Source: Bretschneidera sinensis
Lineage: Eukaryota; Streptophyta; Magnoliopsida; Brassicales; Akaniaceae
DNA: 64,000 bases
Direction of reading: 5' to 3'
Assembly (NCBI GenBank): GCA_023935145.1
Contig: CM043699.1
Location: 58,420,638-58,484,637, forward strand
The stretch's first letter is position 1; every line of letters begins with the position of its first letter. The notes under the pieces are model-generated. The model worked only from the letters and a program-made list of their open reading frames with translations. It was not told the DNA's origin and did no database searches. The translations under genes and the position numbers were made by a program. Positions 56,561 to 64,000 of the stretch are shown piece after piece.

Positions 56561-56908
56561 ATCATTGTTCTGTCCGATGAGAAATTCTGTGGATCTTAAG
56601 ACTTGAATTACCTTGTACATTGAAGTTATTTGGAAACCTCATCTGTATATGCTAATTCACTTTACACTGATTCAAGCTTGTGATGTCTTACCATACCTCT
56701 TGTAAGTAATTAGGTATTAAATTCTTATTCATTATGAAGATGGGTTCGACTTATTTAAACTTGCTCATGAATGAATCTCATGATTTTGTATGCTCCTTAA
56801 ATTTTTGGATACCATGAATATTGAACTTATCTTTATAATCCTTGTTGTTCATTTAGTTTTTTATTTTGTTTTGCTAAGGGACTAGCAAAATATAAGTTTG
56901 GGGGTATT

Positions 56909-58169
56909 TGATGAGTCTTAAATATTGCATATATAAGACCCTTAACTCATATTTGTTATGCTCTTAGTTAGTAGTATTTCGCTTTATTTTATGTCTTTTT
57001 TGTGTTTTGTGTATTTTTATAGGTTTGTGGAGAAAATGAAGCATTTCAGGAGATGTGAAGCTTCAGGAGCAATAGCGATCGATCGCACTATGCTGCGATC
57101 GAGCGCAATGGTCAACAATCCAGCATCGAAATGTTTGCAGTACAGTTCACTTGCAATCGAGCGCACCAGACATGCGATCGAGCGCACATGCTATCATGCG
57201 CAGAAGACATATGATCGATCGCACTTGCAATCGATCGCATCATTCTGCAATCGAGCGCACTCGGGCAGTATCCCACATCGAATTTGAAACCCATGCTACT
57301 CCGGGACTCCCCCTATATAAACACCATCTGACCTCATCATTCAGTGTGCAATTCCTAAGCCATTTGTTGTTAACCGGTGGACGTCTGTTGGCATTCTGGT
57401 GGATCTCAAAGGCTTTGCTACCACGAGGGGAAGTGCTGCCCAACAGCGAGTGGAATTTCTCCCATGTAAAGTAATTTATTTCTTTTTAGTTAAATGTTTA
57501 GCACTTTTATTATGAACTATAGTTTCAGAACTATGAGTGGCTAGAATCTTCAACTAAGGTTGAAGATGAAGCCCTGCCGTTGTTTGGCATATTAGTTTCA
57601 GTTTTGTTTATACAATTCTTAATGATTTTAGTATAAATGTTCTGTCAATTATTTGAGTAGAATCTTATGATTGATTGTGTTTAAATTGTTTTGTTGGATA
57701 TTCCTTGTGTTTCATCTGATGGATACATCAAATTGTTTTTGATTAAATTGGATTTCCTTTGTGATTTGTTAAAAGTGGATACATTGGATGCTTTTGGTTT
57801 AATTAGGATATTTGTTGTTTTTTGTCTTAAGTTGGATTCATGGAATTTTTTGATAGGCTATCTTTAGAACATTGAGATATATGATTAACTTTGGCGGGGT
57901 GGATTCAGAAACCTTAGTCTTTTTATTAGTTGTTAAAATCAATTTAGTTTAGCTTTTATTTATTTTGCAACATATAATACAAAACTCGGAACTAGGTTAA
58001 GATAAGATTAGTTTAGATAAATTTATATTTTCACAAAACATTTCCCTGTTTATTCGACCTCGCACTTGCGCAACGCTATATTGCAAACGACTCGTGCGCT
58101 TGCGAGTAATTTAACGCAACGCTATATTGCAAATGACTCGTGCGCTTGCGAGTAATTTAAAACTCACAA
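56909..58169 (+). repeat. 3' LTR of element F
   Basis: 1261 bp with motif cluster 57076-57265 and TATA at 57312-57321. The last part carries a 46-bp duplication (58069-58114 and 58115-58160) and ends CTCACAA, without the final CA. Confidence 0.9.
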
Positions 58170-58226
58170 GGTTGTGAGTTTTAAATTACTCGCAAGCGCA
58201 CGAGTCATTTGCAATATAGCGTTGCG
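58115..58226. repeat. Perfect 55-bp inverted repeat at the F-G junction
   Basis: 58115-58169 and 58172-58226 are exact reverse complements around the centre GG (58170-58171). The arm is one LTR end (CGCAACGCTATATTGCAAAT to AACTCACAA). The left arm matches the G variant (AAATGACTC), not F's own copy just before it (AAACGACTC). It is the tip of a much longer imperfect palindrome, 54833-61439. Confidence 0.95.
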
Positions 58227-59391
58227 CAAGTGCGAGGTCGAATAAATAGGGAATTGTGTTGTGAAAATGTATTTTATCTAAACTAAACTTATCTTAACCT
58301 AGTTCCGAATTTTGAGTTGTATTTTTGGAAAACAAATTAAAACTAAACTAAATTAAAACTAATAATAAAGACACTAAGGTTTCCGAATCCACCACACCAA
58401 AGTTAAGTATATATGTCCTAAAAAAATAGCCTATCAAAACATTCCATGAATCCAACTATAAGACAAAAAACAAATAATATCCCAATTAAACCAAAAGCAT
58501 CCAATGTATCTGCTCTTAACAAATCACAAAGGAAATCCAATTTAATCGAAAACAATTTGATGTATCCATCAGACGAAACACAAGGAATATCCAACAGAAC
58601 AATTTAAACTCAATCAATTACAAGATTAACTCAAATAATTGACAGAAAATTTATACTAAAAAAATGTCAGATTTGTACAAGCAAATCTGAACTACTATGC
58701 CTTACAACGGCGAGGCTTCATCTTCAACCTTAGCTAAAGATTCTAGCCACTCATAACTATGAAACTACAATTCGTAATAAAAGTTCTAAACATTAAACTA
58801 AAACAACTAAATAAAAAGAAATAAATAACTTTACATGGGAGAAATTCCACTCGCTGATGGGTGGCGCTTCCCCTCGTGGTAGCAAAGCCTTCAGGATCCA
58901 CCAGAATGCTAGCAGACGTCCACTGGTTAACACCAAAGTGGCCCAAGAATTGTACACTGAATGATGAGGTCAGATGGTGTTTATATAGGGGGAGTCCCGG
59001 AGTAGCATGAGTTTCAAATTCGATGTGGGATACTACCCGAGTGCGCTCGAACGCAGAATGATGCGATCGATCGCAAGTGCGATCGATCGTATGTCTTGTG
59101 CGTACGATCGCATGTGCGTTCGATTGCGTGTCTGGTGCTCTCGATCGCAGGTGCACTGTACTGCAAACATTTCGATGCTGGATTGTTGACCATGTGCTCG
59201 ATCGCAGCATAGTGCGATCGATCGCTGTTGCTCCTGAAGCTTCACACCTCCTGAAATGCTTCATTTTCTCCACAAACCTATAAAAATACACAAAACACAA
59301 AAAAGACATAAAATAAAGTGAAATACTACTAACTAAGAGCATAATAAATATAAGTTAAGGGTCTTAAATATGCAATATTTAAGACTCATCA
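58172..59391 (-). repeat. 3' LTR of element G
   Basis: 1220 bp. Minus-strand motif cluster 59225-59037 and TATA (58989-58980, CCTATATAAA). Lacks its outermost two bases at the palindrome centre. Confidence 0.9.
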
Positions 59392-59769
59392 AATACCCCA
59401 AAACTTATATTTTGCTAGTCCCTTAGCAAAACAAAATAAAAAACTAAATGAACAACAAGGATTATAAAGATAAGTTCAGTATTCATGGTATCCAAAAATT
59501 TAAGGAGCATACAAAATCATGATATTCATTCATGAGCAAGCTTAAATAAGTCGAACCCATCTTTACAATGAATAAGAATTTAAAACCTAATTACTTACAA
59601 GAGGAATGGTAAGACATCACAAGCTTGAATCAGTGTAAAGTGAATTAACATATACAGATGAGGTTTCCAAATAACTTTAATGTACAAGGTAATTCAAGTC
59701 TCAAGATCCACAGAATTTCTCATCAGACAAAACAACGATGGCATAGATTTTTTTTTAATTTTTTTTTTA

Positions 59770-60130
59770 TATAAGGCTCTGCTATGTTTAGTTCCCTTAA
59801 GCTTTCTAATTGACTCATGTAACGAGTATTGAGTCAATGACTCCCAAACCAGATGGTTTTAGGGCATTAGGTGTAAAGGCAACCCTAAGTACTTACTAAC
59901 TCGAGTCAAAAAAGGCTATGAAATTAAACTGGTCTTAATACTACCAAGCAAAATTTTCACATTTTGACGTGAACACTCACTGATTCCTGAGGCAAGAGGT
60001 CCAGTTACTCAGCGAAAAGTTTCGGAATGATCATTATGAATAAAATTCCCACATTTTGACGTGAACACTCACTGCTTACTGAGGCAAGAGGTCCAGTTAC
60101 TCAGTAGAAAGTTTATTGATGATGATCATT
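59770..60130 (-). other. Conserved 3' block of element G
   Basis: Minus-strand copies of the doubled motif at about 60110-60052 and 60010-59956, and the stem at 59888-59867. Sequence between the motif copies differs from that in C and D while the motifs are kept. Confidence 0.7.
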
Positions 60131-60252
60131 ATAAATATTAGTAGTTTTTTTTTTTATAAAAAAATTGATAACTAACTAGTAGAAAAATAAAATCAATTCA
60201 GACCTAAAATTTTCACAAACCAAACAATTCCCTGGCAACGACACCAAAAACT

Positions 60253-61439
60253 TGTTGTGAGCTTTAAATTACTTGCAAGCGCACGAGTCATTTGCAATAT
60301 AGTGTTGTGTAAGTGCGAGGTCGAATCTACAGGGAATTGCGTTGTGAAAATGTATTTTATCTAAACTAACCTTATCTTAACTTAGTTCCGAATTTTGAGT
60401 TGTATTTTTGGAAAACAAATTAAAACTAAACTGAATTGATTTAAAACTAATAATAAAGACACTAAGGTTTCCGAATCCACCCCATCAAAGTTAAGCATAT
60501 ATGTCTTAAAAAAAATAGCCTATCAAAACATTCCATGAATCCAACTATAAGACAAAAAACAAAGAATATCCCAATTAAACCAAAAACATCCAATGTATCT
60601 GCTCTTAACAAATCACAAAGGAAATCCAATTTAATCGAAAACAATTCGATGTATCCATCAGATGAAATACAAGGAATATCCAACAGAACAATTTAAACTC
60701 AATCAATCACAAGATTAACTCAAATAATTGACAGAACATTTATACTAAAAAAATGTCAGATTTGTACAAGAAAATCTAAACTACTATACCAAACAACGGT
60801 GAGGCTTCATCTTCAACCTTAGCTGAAGATTCTAGCCACTCATAACTATGAAACTACAATTCATAATAAAAGTGCTAAACATTAAACTAAAACAACTAAA
60901 TAAAAAGAAATAAATAACTTTACATGGGAGAAATTCCACTCGCTGATGGGCGGCGCTTCCCCTCGTGGTAGCAAAGCCTTCGGGATCCACCAGAATGCTA
61001 GCAGACATCCACCGGTTAACACAAAAGTGGCCCAAGAATTGTACACTGAATGATGAGATCAGATGGTGTTTATATAGGGGGAGTCCCGGAGTAGCATGGG
61101 TTTCAAATTCGATGTGGGATATTGCCCGAGTGCGCTCGATCGCAAGTGCGATCGATCGTATGTCTTGTGTGCACGATCGCATGTGCGCTCGATCGCAGGT
61201 GCACTGTACTGCAAACATTTCGATGTTGGATTGCTGACCATGCGCTCGATCGCAGCATAGTGCGATCGATCGCTATTGCTCCTGAAGCTTCACATCTCCT
61301 GAAATGCTTCATTTTCTCCACAAACCTATAAAAATACACAAAACACAAAAAAGGCATAAAATAAAGTGAAATACTACTAACTAAGAGCATAACAAATATA
61401 AGTTAAGGGTCTTAAATATGCAGTATTTAAGACTCGTCA
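60253..61439 (-). repeat. LTR shared by elements G and H
   Basis: 1187 bp. Left flank holds the PBS of G; right flank holds the polypurine tract of H (61440-61455, TTTGGGGGTATT-like on the minus strand). Motif cluster 61275-61127 is shorter than in G's other LTR because part of it is deleted. TATA at 61078-61069. Confidence 0.85.
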
Positions 61440-61809
61440 AATACCCCCAAACTTATATTTTGCTAGTCCCTTAGCAAAACAAAATAAAAAACTAAATGAA
61501 CAACAAGGATTATAAAAATAAGTTCAGTATTCATGGTATCCAAAAATTTAAGGAGCATACAAAATCATGAGATTCATTCATGAGCAAGCTTAAATAAGTT
61601 GAACTTATCTTCACAATGAATAAGAATTTAAAACCTAATTACTTACAAGAGGCATGGTAAGACATCACAAGCTTGAATCGGTGTAAAGTGAATTAGCATA
61701 TACAGATGAGGTTTCTAAATAACTTCAATGTACAAGGTAATTCAAGTCTGAAGATCCACATAATTTTTCATCGGACAGAACAACGATGGCATAGTTTTTA
61801 TTTTTTTAT

Positions 61810-62170
61810 ATAAGGCTCTGCTATGTTTAGTTCCCTTAAGCTTTCTAATTGACCCATGTAACGAGTATTGAGTCAATGACTCCCAAACCATATGGTTTTA
61901 GGGCATTAGGTGTAAAGGCACCCTTAAGGACTTACTAACTCGAGTAAAAAAGGCTATGAAATTAAACTGGCCTTAATACTACCAAACAAAATTTCCACCT
62001 TTTGACGTGAACACTCACTGCTTCCTGAGGCAAGAGGTCCAGTTACTCAGAGGAAAGTTTTGTAATGATCATTATGAATAAAATTCCCACATTTTGACGT
62101 GAACACTCACTGCTTACTAAGGCAAGAGGTCCAGTTACTCAATGAAAAGTTTATTGATGATGATCATTAT
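61810..62170 (-). other. Conserved 3' block of element H
   Basis: Doubled motif at about 62150-62092 and 62050-61995 on the minus strand, stem at 61927-61906. The rest of 61440-62800 is noncoding and collinear with F/G up to 62185 and with C/D-like sequence beyond. Confidence 0.7.
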
Positions 62171-62814
62171 AAATATTAGTAGTTTTATTTTTATTTTTTA
62201 TTTTTTATATGCCAAAGTGTTTATCCAACAAGTCATCCAGTTTCGGTAAGACAAGGAAATGTATACATTCAACTCACATGTCATACCTCACACAAATATG
62301 TGCTAATGTGCTCGTGTGAGATTAGATCAAACATGTGAATTCTCGAAAATGCCTAAAGTAAGTAACTAAAGTTTAAACTCTATCATCAGATCATGTGTTC
62401 AAAGTTTTAAACTCACCAATGAAATCACATCACAATTTTTCAGAACAACCAAAATTTTTAGACGAACATGAACATGCATTTATCTTTACGATGAAAAGAC
62501 AAAAAATTAGGACAAAGTGTGTGATGTGTCTCCCATATCCCCAAACTTAAATTACACATCGACCCCAATGTGTGACTAATATGGAAAGAGCTGACCTGAG
62601 ATATGGAGAACTATCTGGACTGGTATGGCTCATAGCATACCCCCAAACTTGAACTGAAGTACGCATTGTCCCTGAAAAATAAAGATTGGAAAACAAAAAA
62701 TACTAGAAACAAACATTAATCATAAATACGTAAAATAATAAATAAACATAAAGGATAAGCTGTGGGGTGCCTCCCATGAGTGCTAAGTTTAATGTCTTCA
62801 GCCAGACCCAAGAT

Positions 62815-63881
62815 TAGTAATCATGCCCAACTAAGCGCTCCACCATCTGATCAATAAATGGGAATGAAAAATGATCAGTCTTTGTGGCAGCGTTCAGTTT
62901 ACGGTAGTCGATACACACTCTACACCCTTACTGAACACGAGTTGGCACCAATTCGTCGTCCTTATTCTTCACTACCGTTAATTCAGCACGTTTGGGCACG
63001 ACTTGAATCGGGCTCACCCACTTGCTATCAGAGATGGGATAAATGATCCCCGCATCTAACAGCTTAATTACTTCTATGCTCACAACCTCTTGTATTGTTG
63101 GGTTGAGCCTTCTTTGTGGCTCCCTCGATGGCCTGGTATTCTCCTTCAAATGTATCTTGTGCATTACCAACGAGGGGCTGATTCCCCTGATATCCTCAAT
63201 AGTCCAACCGATAGCTTCTTTGTGCTCTCTTAAGACATCTAATACTTTCTCCTCTTGAGCCTCACCCAAATCTGAAGCTATAATCACAGGCAAACTATCG
63301 GCTGAACCTAGGAACTTATACTTAAGATTATCTGGTAAAGGCTTGGGGGTTTCAGGTGCGGCAGTCTCCTCCATCTTAGTGCTCTTCCGAGGAGGAGACT
63401 GCAAAATAGCATTCGCTTGCTCAAGTAATTTATCTAAAACCAAATCCTCTCCAAATTGAGCAAAGCATGCCTTTAGGGGGTCCTCAATGCGGGATTCATC
63501 CACAGTCTCCTCTGTCTTACTGCTCTCTCGAGGAGCAAACTCCAAGATAGTATTTGCTTGCTCAAGTAACTTATCTAAATTCAAATCCTCTCCAAACTGA
63601 GCAAAGCATGCCTCCATAATGTCCTCAGACATCCCTTTTTTCTTGGGCGCTTGTAGTCTCTCAGGGTAAGGCGCTTTAGGAAAAAATGACCTAGGGAGAT
63701 CCTTAATAATACGAGTGGTTATAGATGGCTCATCATCTCTCTTCTCATTGTTGCCACTTTCTTGCCCTTGGTGCATAGCAGGGTTCTCTTCCACTTGATT
63801 GTACACTTGTCTCCCAGACAAGTATGGGACAGTTGATTGCACTTGTTCCTGCCAATGCATAGAAGTTGATAAATTTTCCAC
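62815..63881 (-). pseudogene. gag-pol linker and N-terminal RT of element H, protease missing
   Basis: The long open frame (63881-62928) starts in the gag tail. It goes through RSFFPKAPYPERLQAPKKKG, then two tandem copies of a CFAQFGEDLxLDKLLEQAN block, and then PLPDNLKYKFLGSADSLPVI and KEAIGWTIEDIRGISPSLVM. It ends with LDAGIIYPISDSKWVSPIQV. After a stop it continues RVCIDYRKLN, TDHFSFPFIDQMVERLVGHD, where the RT breaks off near 62815. No DLG/IILGR protease motifs lie where elements C and D have them. The initial Met is not a true start. Confidence 0.85.
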
Positions 63882-64000
63882 TGCAAACTGTTCCTTTGGG
63901 TTAGGATCAGGTTAACTGGGGAACTCTCCATTCTCTCATTCACACACATAACTTGCGATTTGATCCATTTGACTCTCTAGCTTGGTAATCGCTTGGGTGT
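63882..64000 (-). pseudogene. gag tail of element H, partial at the edge
   Basis: Minus-strand residues QAITKLESQMDQIASYVC, then ENGEFPS and PDPNPKEQF, with two stops. This matches the linker between the zinc knuckle and the protease in plant gypsy gags. It is cut by the window edge. Confidence 0.65.

Larger units (their letters stand above)
54833..58169 (+). mobile_element. Element F: non-autonomous Athila mini-element
   Basis: LTRs 54833-56060 and 56909-58169 (TGATAAGTC / TGATGAGTC starts) flank only 848 bp. The internal part has a tRNA-Asp-type PBS (56067-56085, TGGCGCCGTTGCCCGGGGA), about 100 bp of leader, the conserved 3' block (56185-56560) and the polypurine tract AAGTTTGGGGGTA. No protein is encoded. 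The leader-to-3'-block deletion joint (AAAAAAATACTAATATTTATAATGATC region) is the same in G, so this is a mobile deletion family. The 3' LTR has an internal 46-bp duplication at the palindrome centre and lacks its last two bases. Confidence 0.85.
58172..61439 (-). mobile_element. Element G: inverted sister of mini-element F
   Basis: Minus-strand order: 5' LTR 61439-60253, PBS (decayed tRNA-Asp site TGGTGTCGTTGCCAGGGA just below 60253), short leader, conserved block (60130-59770), polypurine tract, 3' LTR 59391-58172. The internal part is 861 bp. It shares with F the same large internal deletion. Its right LTR is also the 3' LTR of element H, so only one copy of this LTR stands between two internal regions. 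Confidence 0.85.
61440..64000 (-). mobile_element. Element H: pol-deleted Athila-type element leaving the right edge
   Basis: From the right edge leftwards: gag tail (64000-63882), a pol segment without protease (63881-62815), the end-of-coding mark CATGGGAGGCACCCC near 62770, the 3' noncoding region with conserved block (62170-61810), polypurine tract and the LTR 61439-60253. RT is cut after the first conserved third, and RNase H, integrase and ORF3 are missing. Its 5' half is outside the window. Confidence 0.8.

Overview
The window looks like intergenic and intronic DNA of a large, AT-rich, repeat-dense flowering-plant genome, probably a eudicot. The evidence is Ty3/gypsy elements primed by tRNA-Asp or initiator tRNA-Met, plant LINEs with DUF4283-type ORF1 and zf-RVT domains, a degenerate gypsy-type gag-like gene (PF04195-like), plant TATA boxes and CT/TA microsatellites. 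I found no bacterial, organellar, tRNA, rRNA or CRISPR locus. Nearly everything is transposon-derived and nearly every coding region is broken. The species is not identifiable from what I can see.

Left part, 1-24500. A gag-like gene of a gypsy-type element runs on the minus strand. It is split into a right (N-terminal, 20974-22062) and a left (C-terminal, 2452-3108) piece by a solo LTR (LTR B, 3109-20968) with a perfect GTTAG target duplication. LTR B itself received two insertions only 10 bp apart: a minus-strand Athila-type element lacking most of pol (element C, 4036-10925, TSD GCTGC) and a plus-strand chromovirus-like gypsy element (element I, 10936-19628, TSD CTTCC/CTTTC). Left of the gag-like piece is a related LTR (LTR A, 90-2451), followed by a primer-binding site that leads off the left edge. 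Right of the gag-like gene is a 1.8-kb minisatellite (about 22690-24500).

Middle, 24500-33700. The only host-gene candidate is here: a small split plus-strand gene with exons near 24791-24844, 24977-25015 and 32569-32667/32770. It resembles a short prefoldin-like protein. Its 7.5-kb intron holds a 22-nt LINE remnant, a tandem triplication of a LINE 3' end, a larger LINE 3' fragment and a short non-autonomous LTR retrotransposon whose end lies 59 bp from the third exon.

Right part, 33679-64000. A minus-strand LINE (33679-39401 plus 51183 to about 51490) is split by an 11.8-kb plus-strand Athila element (element D, 39402-51182). D keeps gag, protease, reverse transcriptase, RNase H, integrase and a downstream ORF3, all pierced by stops. 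After about 2 kb of unassigned sequence comes a gypsy gag fragment cut by LTR fragment E, which is cut by mini-element F (54833-58169). F meets an inverted sister, G (58172-61439), head to head with a 2-nt centre. G shares its right LTR with element H, a gag/pol deletion derivative that leaves the window.

Themes. (1) Athila LTRs of two subfamilies carry clustered GCGATCGAGCGCAC-like motifs just upstream of the TATA box, and a similar cluster plus TATA sits upstream of ORF3 in element D. (2) All five Athila-type internal regions share a conserved 3' noncoding block with a doubled hairpin-capable motif, and it is almost the only internal sequence kept by the mini-elements F and G. (3) F and G form a palindrome of about 3.3-kb arms.
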